From: Spirosoma sordidisoli
GTDB taxonomy: Bacteria > Bacteroidota > Bacteroidia > Cytophagales > Spirosomataceae
Length of the DNA: 64,000 nucleotides
Direction of reading: 5' to 3'
NCBI RefSeq assembly: GCF_004138325.1
Contig: NZ_SBLB01000001.1
Coordinates: forward strand, 1,125,855 to 1,189,854
Shown in pieces: positions 37,165-45,036 of the stretch (the first letter of the stretch is position 1; each line of letters starts with the position of its first letter). Position numbers and translations under genes: made by a program. The notes beneath the pieces were generated by a model that had not been told where the DNA came from, searched no databases, and saw only the letters and a program-made list of their open reading frames with translations.

Positions 37165-38835
37165 ATGATTCTGCGCGCCCTGTCGCTTATCGTTTCTCTT
37201 TTCTGCCTGTTGCCAGCCAACCGGGCCAGCGCCCAGCAGCCTATTAAAAATACGCGCTGGAAAGATGTATTGTCCAGTCCGGGTCAGCCACCCCGTACCT
37301 GGGCGCACCTCGACCCGCTGACCGACTCTGTGGCGGGCATCAGCCTGAACCGGGCGTATGAACTCCTCAAAGGCAGGCCGTCGGTACCGGTCGTGGTGGG
37401 CGTACTCGACTCGGGCGTGGACATCGAGCACGAAGATCTGCGCGAGGTGATCTGGACCAACGACAACGAAATAGCCGGCAATCAGGTCGACGACGACAAG
37501 AACGGCTACCCGGACGATCGAAACGGCTGGAACTTCATGGGCGGACCAAACGGACAAACCTACGAGTACGACCAACCCGAAATAACGCAGACATACCTGC
37601 TCCTCCGCAGTCGCTACGACACCGCCGACCCAGCCACGATACCACCGGCTCAACAGCGCCAGTACGAAACCTACCGCGCAGCCAAACGACTTTACCTGCC
37701 CCGCTATCAGGCCAGCCGGGCCAAACTGCTGGCGTTTACCGATACGACCCGGTTCTGGCAGGTAGCCGAACGGCTCGCTCCGCTACTGCCCGGGTCCTCT
37801 GTAAGCCAGCAGGCCATCCGGGCCGTTGATCTGGCTCCCGATTCAGTAGCGATTGCGGTGCGTAACGTACTGGCCGACGCCTATAATCCGCAATACGGCG
37901 CGTTTGGCACCTACCTCCGGCTGGTTCGTCAGAACTGGCTACGCTTCCGGCAGATCGTGGGGGGAGAAGCACTCATTGCCTACAATCCGGACTACAACGC
38001 CCGCCAGCTGCTCGTTGGCGACGATCCGGCAAACCTGAACGAGCGTTTCTACGGCAGCCCAACCATGCGGCTCGCCGGCTCCGACCAGCTGGCGGTGCAC
38101 GGCAGCCACGTAGCCGGCATCATCGGCGCCAGGCGCGGCAACGGACGGGGTATCGACGGCGTCGCGGATAACGTTCGGATTATGCCCGTATCGATGGTGC
38201 CTGCCAACGGCGACGAACGGGACAAAGACATTGCGAATGGCATTCGGTACGCCGTGGAAAACGGCGCCAAAGTCATCAACATGAGTTTTGGCAAGAGGCT
38301 GTCGCCCTTCAAGGAGCAGATCGATGCGGCCGTTCGTTTTGCCGAAGCCCGTGATGTGCTGATCATACACGCGGCCGGAAACAACGGTGAAAACTACGAT
38401 TCTCTCCCCTCCTACCCATCGGCCCGGTATGCAGACGGGCAGCTGGCGCAGAACGTACTCACGGTAGGCAACAGCACCTGGCAACTGGATGCCAATCTCC
38501 CCAGCCAGTCGTCCAACTACGGCGCGCAAACCGTCGACCTGTTTGCGCCGGGCACCGATATACTGTCTACGGTACCGAACGGCGGCTACGCCAGCTTTTC
38601 GGGCACCAGCATGTCGGCTCCCTGTGTGGCCGGTGTAGCCGCCCTGCTGCGCGCCTATTTCCCGACATTAACGGCCCTACAGGTCAAAGAGATTCTGCTG
38701 GCGAGCAGCTACCGCCCCGACATTCAGGTTCGAAAACCCGGCCGCTCGGCTACCCTGGTTCCTTTCCGCAGCCTAAGCCGGTCAGGGGGAATTGTCAACG
38801 CGTATCAGGCCGTAAAGCTGGCCCTGGAGAAATAG
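37165..38835 (+). CDS. Secreted S8 subtilisin-like serine protease
   Basis: A 556-residue subtilase. The start at MILRALSL gives a signal peptide ending in ASAQ. The triad is complete: Asp82 in GVLDSGVDIEHEDL, His315 in HGSHVAGIIG and Ser482 in GTSMSAPCVAG, with the oxyanion Asn in AAGNNGE. About 230 residues separate Asp and His, far more than in subtilisin (about 30); the insert holds YDTADPATIPPAQQRQYETY and looks helical. No propeptide inhibitor or C-terminal sorting domain is visible. It probably degrades extracellular or periplasmic protein. Confidence 0.92.
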   Translation: MILRALSLIVSLFCLLPANRASAQQPIKNTRWKDVLSSPGQPPRTWAHLDPLTDSVAGISLNRAYELLKGRPSVPVVVGVLDSGVDIEHEDLREVIWTNDNEIAGNQVDDDKNGYPDDRNGWNFMGGPNGQTYEYDQPEITQTYLLLRSRYDTADPATIPPAQQRQYETYRAAKRLYLPRYQASRAKLLAFTDTTRFWQVAERLAPLLPGSSVSQQAIRAVDLAPDSVAIAVRNVLADAYNPQYGAFGTYLRLVRQNWLRFRQIVGGEALIAYNPDYNARQLLVGDDPANLNERFYGSPTMRLAGSDQLAVHGSHVAGIIGARRGNGRGIDGVADNVRIMPVSMVPANGDERDKDIANGIRYAVENGAKVINMSFGKRLSPFKEQIDAAVRFAEARDVLIIHAAGNNGENYDSLPSYPSARYADGQLAQNVLTVGNSTWQLDANLPSQSSNYGAQTVDLFAPGTDILSTVPNGGYASFSGTSMSAPCVAGVAALLRAYFPTLTALQVKEILLASSYRPDIQVRKPGRSATLVPFRSLSRSGGIVNAYQAVKLALEK

Positions 38836-38851
38836 GCTACCGTATCCGTCA

Positions 38852-39000
38852 CCGTGGGGACAGAGACCACACTGACGGGAAACCTAACTCCGTTACCGTG
38901 GTCCGTGTCCCCACGGACTACTCGTCCGGATGGTATTGGCTTATCAGTGTGGTCCGACTGCGCGTCCCGGTGTCCTCACGGACCACGGTGACGGGAAACC
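38852..39000. repeat. REP-like intergenic inverted and direct repeats
   Basis: Two nearly complementary 19-nt arms, 38852-38870 and 38898-38916 (two mismatches), enclose a 27-nt loop. A block of the type ACCAC-(2 nt)-TGACGGGAAACC occurs at about 38867 and again at about 38982, and a variant of the arm (TGTCCTCACGGACCAC) appears around 38971. No protein frame fits. This looks like a small palindromic repeat cluster between the subtilase and SDR genes. Confidence 0.6.
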
Positions 39001-39010
39001 CAGCTCATCT

Positions 39011-39724
39011 TTACCAAGCGGCTTCGTGTTTATCGTGCCAGAACTTACCGGTTTCGGTAGAAGGCGCTGAGGTGGCAAGCCAGACGATGGTTTCGGCACC
39101 TTTCTCGACGGGACGACTGGCGTGCGGCCCGCCCATGTCTGTCTGGACCCAGCCCGGATCGACACAGTTGACAACGATGCGGTGCTCCTGAAGCGCTGCC
39201 GCAAACTGACGGGTAACCGCATTGAGAGCCGCTTTAGAAATACTATACGCCGGGGCATAGGTGCTCATTGTTTGAAGCGCACCGGCTCCACTCGAGACGT
39301 TGATGATCCGCCCTCCGTTGGGTGACTTCTGCAGATAGGGCAACGCATCCTGGGTGACCATAATTGGACCGGTCACGTTCGCTTTCAGGGTCCGGTCGAG
39401 CATTTCCGGGTTGAGCTTCACGATATCTTCGCCATGGTCTTCCAGGATACCCGCGTTATTGATCAGCACATCCAGGTGATCGGCTTTCTGCGAGAGCGTG
39501 CCGAAGGCTGTTTTGACACTGACCGGATCCGTCACGTCGAGTTGAATAAAGGTTGCTTCGTAGCCTTCCTGACAAAGCTCCTCGGCGGCTTCGCGGCCTT
39601 TTGCTATATCACGAGCCCCGATAAATACGGCAAACCCCTGCTGAGCAAGCTGCCGGGCTGTTTCTTTACCAATTCCTTTATTGGCTCCCGTAATCAAAGC
39701 CGTACGCTGATGTTCAGTTTTCAT
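39011..39724 (-). CDS. Short-chain dehydrogenase/reductase (carbonyl-reductase-like)
   Basis: A 237-residue SDR with GANKGIGKETA near residue 14, NNAGILED, catalytic Ser in NVSSGAGAL, YSISK for Tyr/Lys and VDPGWVQTDMGGP. The spacing between the NAG motif and the Ser and the GWVQTDMGG end are typical of the carbonyl reductase CBR1-like group, usually NADPH-dependent. Substrate unknown. It stands alone, with REP-like repeats downstream. Confidence 0.9.
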   Translation of the reverse strand: MKTEHQRTALITGANKGIGKETARQLAQQGFAVFIGARDIAKGREAAEELCQEGYEATFIQLDVTDPVSVKTAFGTLSQKADHLDVLINNAGILEDHGEDIVKLNPEMLDRTLKANVTGPIMVTQDALPYLQKSPNGGRIINVSSGAGALQTMSTYAPAYSISKAALNAVTRQFAAALQEHRIVVNCVDPGWVQTDMGGPHASRPVEKGAETIVWLATSAPSTETGKFWHDKHEAAW

Positions 39725-39867
39725 ACTATGGGTACTTCGCTACCCGCCAAATTGTTCACGGGCAGCGGACCGTAGACTCAAAGGATGACCGTTCCCTCGG
39801 TGCTGTTACAGAATATACTACCTTAGCGACTAATCTTACAACAAGCAAGTTCACTCCTACCGAGCCA

Positions 39868-40923
39868 ATGAAATCGTTTTGCTTCTATTTGACGCTGAGC
39901 GCGCTGACCGTCAGTCTGTCAATAGCCCAAACCCGTCCAACTACGAAATCGACGACTAAACCGCTGTCTACTACTACGTCGGCGACCCGGTCAACGTCGG
40001 CCACGACGTCGGCTTCCCGATCGGCTACGACCGTTACGACCACGGCGAAAGCCACATCGGCCAGCATCACTGCAACCCGGTCAACCACTACGGCGCCCGC
40101 TGCGGCCGTCAGCACCAATCCGAACCGCCGGCAGGAGCTGTACGACGAATACCACGGCATCAGCAAAAAACCCTCGACCACCTCAGCCCCGATTGCCCAG
40201 CCGGGCCTATCCCGACCGGGCCAATCCAGGCCGGACCCATCCAGGCCGGACCCATCCCGGACGGCCGAACGCAAACCAGCCGATACGCGTCCATCCCAAC
40301 CTATTGGCTCCGCATCGACCGGCCCCGTTGCGCGTCGGGAGTCGGCCAGTCCGGCCTTATCCAGCGAGAGTAACTCGGGCGTACGGATCGGCCTGCGGGG
40401 TGGAGTTACCTACCCGTATAACTTCGATCCGGACATTGCCGGCGACCCGACGGTGAGTTTTGTGGGGGGCATTGTTTTCAACGTTGGACGCGGTACGCTG
40501 TCGTTCCAGCCCGAGATCAATTACGCCCGCTATGCCGGAAGAGCCACCATTGGCCAGGGTACAGTACTCGAAACAACCCTGAACGGCGCTGCGGATCAGG
40601 TTGAGGTGCCGCTGTTCCTGAAAATTGCGACCGGCACTCCGAACAGCAACCGGTTCTTTCTGAACGTAGGCCCCTATGCTTCCTACGCACTCAACATCAG
40701 TGTCAACGGCAAAACCCAGTCATTGAATGGCGTAGAGGGGCGGTTTGGTTTCGGTGCAGCAGCCGGTATCGGCACAGCGCTGAAAGCCGGGCCTGGTCAT
40801 CTGACCATAGAGGTACGGGGGTTGTACTCGCTGGGCGATACCGACGCCGGATTCAACACCGACTCCCAGACTATATATACACAGGCAGCCATCGGCTACA
40901 TGGTACCGCTGGGGAGCCGCTAA
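39868..40923 (+). CDS. Outer-membrane beta-barrel protein with Ser/Thr/Pro-rich N-terminal stalk
   Basis: A 351-residue exported protein. A signal peptide (ending SIAQ) is followed by a Thr/Ser/Ala-rich low-complexity stretch (about 22-82), a short RQELYDEYHGISKK segment, a Pro/Arg/Ser-rich stretch with pentapeptide repeats (about 114-131), and a C-terminal porin-family barrel (about 171-351, GVRIGLRGGVTYPYN ... AAIGYMVPLGSR) of the OMP_b-brl_2/PorT type with about eight strands. The stalk may cross or bind peptidoglycan, or be glycosylated (inference). It ends at a terminator. Confidence 0.85.
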   Translation: MKSFCFYLTLSALTVSLSIAQTRPTTKSTTKPLSTTTSATRSTSATTSASRSATTVTTTAKATSASITATRSTTTAPAAAVSTNPNRRQELYDEYHGISKKPSTTSAPIAQPGLSRPGQSRPDPSRPDPSRTAERKPADTRPSQPIGSASTGPVARRESASPALSSESNSGVRIGLRGGVTYPYNFDPDIAGDPTVSFVGGIVFNVGRGTLSFQPEINYARYAGRATIGQGTVLETTLNGAADQVEVPLFLKIATGTPNSNRFFLNVGPYASYALNISVNGKTQSLNGVEGRFGFGAAAGIGTALKAGPGHLTIEVRGLYSLGDTDAGFNTDSQTIYTQAAIGYMVPLGSR

Positions 40924-40955
40924 CCGATTTTGTTTCTCATAGAGTGGGTTTTCGG

Positions 40956-40988
40956 AATGGCGATGGCTGGCTGGTCATCGCCATTTTT
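40956..40988 (+). terminator. Intrinsic terminator
   Basis: AATGGCGATG (40956-40965) pairs with CATCGCCATT (40976-40985), followed by a T-run. It serves the barrel-protein gene. Confidence 0.85.
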
Positions 40989-40992
40989 GTGA

Positions 40993-41832
40993 TCAGACAA
41001 AGGGCATGGTCTTCTCCCAAAGCCAGGCGGCTTTCTCCTCGGTCGCATCCCGATTATATACCTTTTTGGGCTGGCTATCGGCAAAATAGCCGCCGTTATT
41101 GCTCGCTCCAATTGCCTTGAGCGGAGCGGCAGCCAGGAAAACCGACGTTTGCGCCCCTTTCTCGGCCGTGCGCATCAGCGGCCCTGCCAGCGAAAACACT
41201 TTCCCCAGAAAACCAGGCGTATCGGCCCCAAAATTGGTCCGAACGGCACCCGGGTGAACCGAGTAAGCCGTTATGCCCTGACCAGCCGTGCGCTTGGCCA
41301 GCTCTTTAGCGTGGAGGAGGTTGGCCAGTTTGTCATCACAGTAGGCGAAAGTCGGCGACAGATCATCGATCCGGCGGAAGAAGCGCGCCGTTCGACCACC
41401 GAGGTAAGCCGCCGACGACAGGTTCAGTATCCGGACATCGCCAGTCTGGGCAGCGGTAGTCTTCAGCAGATCCATCAGATGGTGCGTCAGCACAAAGTGC
41501 CCGATGTGACTCGAATAAAACGACTTTTCTATGGTATCGATAAACTCCAGTTTAGCCGGTGTATAGCCAGCATTGTTGATCAGTACATCGAGACGATCGT
41601 AGGTCGTTTTCACGTGGGCAGCCGCCTGTCGTACCGAGTTCAGATCAGCCAGATCAGCCGTAACCAGGTCGACCCGCACGGCTGGATTCGCTTTTTGTAC
41701 CTCTGCCTGAGCCGCCCGGCCTTTCTGCTCACTGCGGCACAGCAAAATAAGGTTGAAAGACCGCTGGGCCAGCGCCCGGGCCGTGGCCAGGCCTAGTCCG
41801 GAGTTGGCTCCGGTAATAAGTGCTTGTTTCAC
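40993..41832 (-). CDS. Short-chain dehydrogenase/reductase (retinol-dehydrogenase/WWOX-like)
   Basis: A 279-residue SDR with GANSGLGLATARALA at the start, CRSEQKG after the second strand (Arg suggests NADPH), LINNAGY, Ser in LNLSSAAYLG, YCDDK as catalytic Tyr/Lys and HPGAVRTNFG. The pattern fits the retinol-dehydrogenase-like subgroup that reduces aldehydes or ketones. It is followed on the same strand by the NmrA/MarR region but separated by a terminator, so it is its own unit. Confidence 0.9.
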   Translation of the reverse strand: MKQALITGANSGLGLATARALAQRSFNLILLCRSEQKGRAAQAEVQKANPAVRVDLVTADLADLNSVRQAAAHVKTTYDRLDVLINNAGYTPAKLEFIDTIEKSFYSSHIGHFVLTHHLMDLLKTTAAQTGDVRILNLSSAAYLGGRTARFFRRIDDLSPTFAYCDDKLANLLHAKELAKRTAGQGITAYSVHPGAVRTNFGADTPGFLGKVFSLAGPLMRTAEKGAQTSVFLAAAPLKAIGASNNGGYFADSQPKKVYNRDATEEKAAWLWEKTMPFV

Positions 41833-41984
41833 GATATGCTCTGGTAAAGTGATGGCAGGGCTAGTGCCTACTATCTTTAATTGACTCTCCGTTAGCCGTC
41901 TTTGTTCAGACCGGGAATCAGATTCTGCCGGTCTGTTCGGGATTTATCCGGTCTCTGTAGAACAGGAGCCAGTGCCCGCAAACG

Positions 41985-42012
41985 AAAAAAGCGCCCGGAT
42001 CATCCAGACGCT
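41985..42012 (-). terminator. Intrinsic terminator of the NmrA-like gene
   Basis: On the minus strand AGCGTCTGGA and TCCGGGCGCT form a 10-bp stem with G-U pairs and a 3-nt loop, followed by T6. It lies 25 bp after the stop of the NmrA-like gene. Confidence 0.8.
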
Positions 42013-42036
42013 TCGGGGTTTCAGGGGCGTTGGCTC

Positions 42037-42924
42037 CTAAGCGTTGAAAGCGGGAGCAAACTCATTTTTAGCGAAGTCTTCCAGCTTCACCGCGCCGTAT
42101 TCGGCGGGTTTTTTGGCGTAGAAATCTTCCTGAAGTTTGCCGTTTCGCATGGCTTCACCCAGGTAGGTGTATTGACTGGCCACCTCTTCGCTCATACCTG
42201 CCTGCAGCATGCCCTGCTTGTTCTGCTCGTCGGAGAACACAATCCAGGGCGTTTCGGGCTTACCGATGGCTTCGCCCAGTACGCGGGCAATTTCGGGCCC
42301 AGTCCGTTCGTCGCCGGCAATGTAGCGAACCTGCTGACCCGTAAAGTCCAGGTTTAGCAACTCCTGCAGGGCCACAGCGGCAATATCGTCGGTATGGGTC
42401 AGCACCACCTTTTCGTCGCCGAAGTTGCTGCCCATGATGCCCGCTCCCTTCACCATACCGATCATGCCAAAAAGATTGTACATGAAGTAGGACGGACGCA
42501 GGAACTTACTGTTCAGACCCGTTACGGCCGCCAGTTTTTGTTCCATATCATACAGCCCGTCTATCGGGCCGGCTCCCTCACCCAGGTGGGCCCCGATGCT
42601 GCTCAGCAATACCGCAAACCGGATGTCGTTGGCTTTGATGGCCTCAATGTAGTTATCGCCAATCTGGTTCTGGAACGCGCGCCAGTCCGTAACGCCCCAG
42701 TTGCTGGGAATGAGCAGATAGGCCGCGTCAGCCCTGGCAAACGCCTGTTTCAGAAAATCAGCGTCGGTAACGCTCCCTACGGCGGCCTGGGCACCCAGCG
42801 CTTCGATAGCGGCTGCATTCTCGGGCTTGCTGGTTACGACCGTAACGGTATGACCCGCCTTAATCAATCCTTCCGTAATTGGTTTGCCCGTATGACCTAA
42901 CGAGCCGGTAATGACGTAGTGCAT
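42037..42924 (-). CDS. NmrA-type NAD(P)-binding protein (atypical SDR)
   Basis: A 295-residue Rossmann protein of the NmrA/QOR2-like group: GSLGHTGKPITEGLIKAGH replaces the usual GxxGxxG, followed by VTSKPENA and AAVGSVTDADFLKQAF, and no YxxxK dyad. Members act as redox sensors or NAD(P)H:quinone reductases. It lies downstream of a small ORF and a MarR regulator on the same strand; a 12-bp site occurs ahead of both units, suggesting that MarR controls it. The substrate is unknown. Confidence 0.88.
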   Translation of the reverse strand: MHYVITGSLGHTGKPITEGLIKAGHTVTVVTSKPENAAAIEALGAQAAVGSVTDADFLKQAFARADAAYLLIPSNWGVTDWRAFQNQIGDNYIEAIKANDIRFAVLLSSIGAHLGEGAGPIDGLYDMEQKLAAVTGLNSKFLRPSYFMYNLFGMIGMVKGAGIMGSNFGDEKVVLTHTDDIAAVALQELLNLDFTGQQVRYIAGDERTGPEIARVLGEAIGKPETPWIVFSDEQNKQGMLQAGMSEEVASQYTYLGEAMRNGKLQEDFYAKKPAEYGAVKLEDFAKNEFAPAFNA

Positions 42925-43001
42925 AGTGGTTTAATAGAAATTATCTGGTAAAAACTGGATTAAGCAAGCAAACAGCTGGCGTATTCTGGCCGTCTGGTAT
43001 G

Positions 43002-43211
43002 TCAGAACATCAGCTTCCAGCCGTTAAAGAACAGGTCCTTACCCGGCTGGCCAGACCAATGTTTGATCGGATCAACGGTTTCGGTCGGTACGCTTTCTTT
43101 CTGCTTCACCACGGCCGAAATTCCTTCTTTGGCCAGTGAACGGCATATGTCTTTGGCGGTAGCGTCACCTTTGCCAGCCAGCAGGCAGACGGCGTTATCT
43201 TCGTTTTTCAT
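43002..43211 (-). CDS. Small protein of unknown function (69 aa)
   Basis: A 69-residue protein, rich in Lys and charged residues, with no signal or membrane segment. It has two Cys (9 and 23) and a helix-like KDICRSLAKEGISAVVKQK. I do not recognise a family. It looks real because it lies between marR and the NmrA-like gene on the same strand, fills the gap with no better frame, and is preceded by a copy of the likely MarR operator. It would be transcribed with the NmrA-like gene (77 bp away). Confidence 0.55.
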   Translation of the reverse strand: MKNEDNAVCLLAGKGDATAKDICRSLAKEGISAVVKQKESVPTETVDPIKHWSGQPGKDLFFNGWKLMF

Positions 43212-43231
43212 AGCGGTTCAGTTTATATTGT

Positions 43232-43243
43232 TTGCACATACAA
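43232..43243. promoter_or_regulatory. Candidate MarR operator ahead of the small ORF/NmrA unit
   Basis: TTGCACATACAA, the exact reverse complement of the site at 43769-43780. It lies 21 bp before the 69-residue ORF. The site is an imperfect palindrome (TTG-6-CAA), as MarR dimers prefer. Confidence 0.55.
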
Positions 43244-43262
43244 TAGATTTAACAAAAAAATA

Positions 43263-43727
43263 TTAGTCCAGATCGTCGAGTGACCGGGCAGCTTTAAAAA
43301 CCTGCTGGGTCAACTGGCACACGTCGTCAGGACCAATGGCACTGGAGTACCGGGCGCCAACCCGCCCCCAGGCTTCGGCAATCGCGGGGCGTAACGCTTC
43401 GCCGGCTTCGGTCGGGTAGATCAGCGTTTTCTTCCCCTCCGACTCCCGCCGGACCAGTTGCTTCAGCTCCAGTTTCTCTACCAGCCGGGTAATGGTCGAC
43501 GGCGTCAGGAAAAGCGTTTCGCTCAATTTTGATGGGGTGACACCAGGCTGGTCGACCACTTCGCAGAGCAGGTAAGCGTACGAATACGACAACCCGATCC
43601 GGCCGAACTCTTCATCACCGATGGCGGTGATGGCCCGGGCCAGGGCGTTTGCCGAGAACAACAGACAGGCGCTGTAGCGATTGTCTTTCTGTCCGGCAAC
43701 GGCAGGGGTCTCTATTTCGTTAATCAT
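43263..43727 (-). CDS. MarR-family transcriptional regulator
   Basis: A 154-residue winged-helix regulator. The start is at MINEIE, preceded by AGAAGCGAG; upstream Mets at 43739 and 43784 lie at or before the predicted transcription start. The wHTH is clear: VTPSKLSETLFLTPSTITRLVEKLELKQLVRRESEGKKTLIYPTEAGEAL, about residues 60-110, with N- and C-terminal dimerisation helices. MarR proteins usually repress their own and a neighbouring operon and let go on binding a phenolic ligand or on oxidation. The likely targets are itself and the small ORF/NmrA-like unit. Confidence 0.93.
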   Translation of the reverse strand: MINEIETPAVAGQKDNRYSACLLFSANALARAITAIGDEEFGRIGLSYSYAYLLCEVVDQPGVTPSKLSETLFLTPSTITRLVEKLELKQLVRRESEGKKTLIYPTEAGEALRPAIAEAWGRVGARYSSAIGPDDVCQLTQQVFKAARSLDDLD

Positions 43728-43749
43728 CTCGCTTCTCATATTGACACAA

Positions 43750-43780
43750 CAAAGGTAGGTAATTATATTTGTATGTGCAA
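43750..43780 (-). promoter_or_regulatory. marR promoter with overlapping operator
   Basis: On the minus strand TTG (43780-43778) and TACCTTTG (43757-43750) are 20 bp apart, an exact -33/-7 match. TTGCACATACAA (43780-43769) covers the -33 element, so binding there would block transcription, fitting autoregulation. Confidence 0.7.
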
Positions 43781-43840
43781 GCAACGAATGGTTTTTTTAC
43801 GTAGAGATAATCGAGATGCGAAGGGTCGCCGGTGCGGGCT

Positions 43841-44770
43841 CTACCGCAGAGGCAGGTGAACTTCGGCCATCATGCAGCGGGCCGAACCGCCCCCGTTGCC
43901 TTCGATGATGGGTAGATCGAAATGAACCAGTGTGGCGTAATCGTCCAGCAAGTCAATCTGCTTGGCCGTAAGCGACGCATGAGCCCGGGTCGACATGACC
44001 AGTAACTTTTGTCCTTTTTGCGTCAGTACCATCAGCATATTACCCGCAAAGCTGGCCATCTGCTCCAGCGAAATATCGATGATCCGCTTGTTTAGCCACT
44101 CCAGCTCCTGACGTACCATCAGCCGCTCGTCGGGGTCGGTAATGGCCGACAAACAAACGACCGCGAACGTATCGGCAATGCACATCAGCACATTGGTATG
44201 GTAAACCGCTTTTCCGCCGGCGTCGGCCGCACGGAAGGAGACAATACGGTAGCCGGTCTGCCGCGAAAACTCAGCCAGCACATCGGGATGCGTGCGGGGC
44301 GACAGGCATGCAAAGGCCACCTTGTTCATCCGGTCCAGCACCATACTACCCGTTCCTTCGAGAAACTTGCCTTCCTGCTCGAAGTGCGTCAGGTCAACCA
44401 CCTTGGCTACGTGAAAGCGCTCGGCCAGATCGTTTATAATATCCGGACGGCGTTCGAGCCGCCGGTTTTCGGCCTGCATCGGGTACAAGACCACCGTTCC
44501 GCTGGCGTGCAGTGATACCCAGTTGTTCGGAAAAATAGAGTCCGGGGTATAGGGCTCAGTGGTGTCGTCGTACACCATCACATCCACCCCGACAGCCTGG
44601 AGCTGGCGCGCCATTTCGTCGAACTCCCGACGGGCATCTTCCTGAGCTACGTCTTTTGTCTGCGCAGCCAGTTTAATATCCTGAAACGCATTGGACTCAG
44701 CCGTTTCGGCGTTGAAGCCAAAGCGAACCGGACGAATCATGAGAATACGGGAGGTAGCTTGCGATTGCAT
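43841..44770 (-). CDS. ctlX: Amidinotransferase-superfamily hydrolase (CtlX-type)
   Basis: A 309-residue protein of the arginine-deiminase/amidinotransferase fold. The start at MQSQATSR removes an upstream extension that would not fit the family. It has PDSIFPNNW (76-84), EGTGSMVLDR (substrate Glu/Asp), HTN with His191, and Cys299 in GNGGGSARCMMAEV near the C-terminus, the catalytic thiol. This set matches CtlX-type proteins linked to citrulline use. It acts on a guanidino or ureido group; the exact substrate cannot be read from sequence. A larger paralogue, arcA, lies just upstream on the same strand. Confidence 0.85.
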   Translation of the reverse strand: MQSQATSRILMIRPVRFGFNAETAESNAFQDIKLAAQTKDVAQEDARREFDEMARQLQAVGVDVMVYDDTTEPYTPDSIFPNNWVSLHASGTVVLYPMQAENRRLERRPDIINDLAERFHVAKVVDLTHFEQEGKFLEGTGSMVLDRMNKVAFACLSPRTHPDVLAEFSRQTGYRIVSFRAADAGGKAVYHTNVLMCIADTFAVVCLSAITDPDERLMVRQELEWLNKRIIDISLEQMASFAGNMLMVLTQKGQKLLVMSTRAHASLTAKQIDLLDDYATLVHFDLPIIEGNGGGSARCMMAEVHLPLR

Positions 44771-44899
44771 AAAAGAAGTAGAGTAAAGGTCGTTTGTCGT
44801 GTGAGTGGAGCGGGTCAGCCATCGCCAAACCTCCGGCAAATTAGCACCTCAATGTCATTTTGCCAATGATTTTTGGCGATCCGGGTGCATTCATAAAGT

Positions 44900-44949
44900 C
44901 TGTCGGCCGCCTTCCGAATCGGGTTCTACCGATCGAAAGCGGCCGACAG
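44900..44949. terminator. Hairpin between arcA and ctlX
   Basis: CTGTCGGCCGC (44900-44910) and GCGGCCGACAG (44939-44949) form an 11-bp GC-rich stem with a 28-nt loop. There is no clear T-run, so partial termination or RNA processing is more likely than a full stop. Confidence 0.5.
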
Positions 44950-45036
44950 GCTGGCTAACTGGCTGACGGCTGTTTAGTTGACAACCAGCTAACAGGGTAA
45001 TTTACCCGTTCAGGCCCGGCGACGGCCCGATTGGGT

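Noticed and set aside
38852-39000. A CRISPR array in the repeated intergenic region
   Set aside because: Repeats are few, unevenly spaced and palindromic with no unique spacers of equal length, and no cas gene is present.
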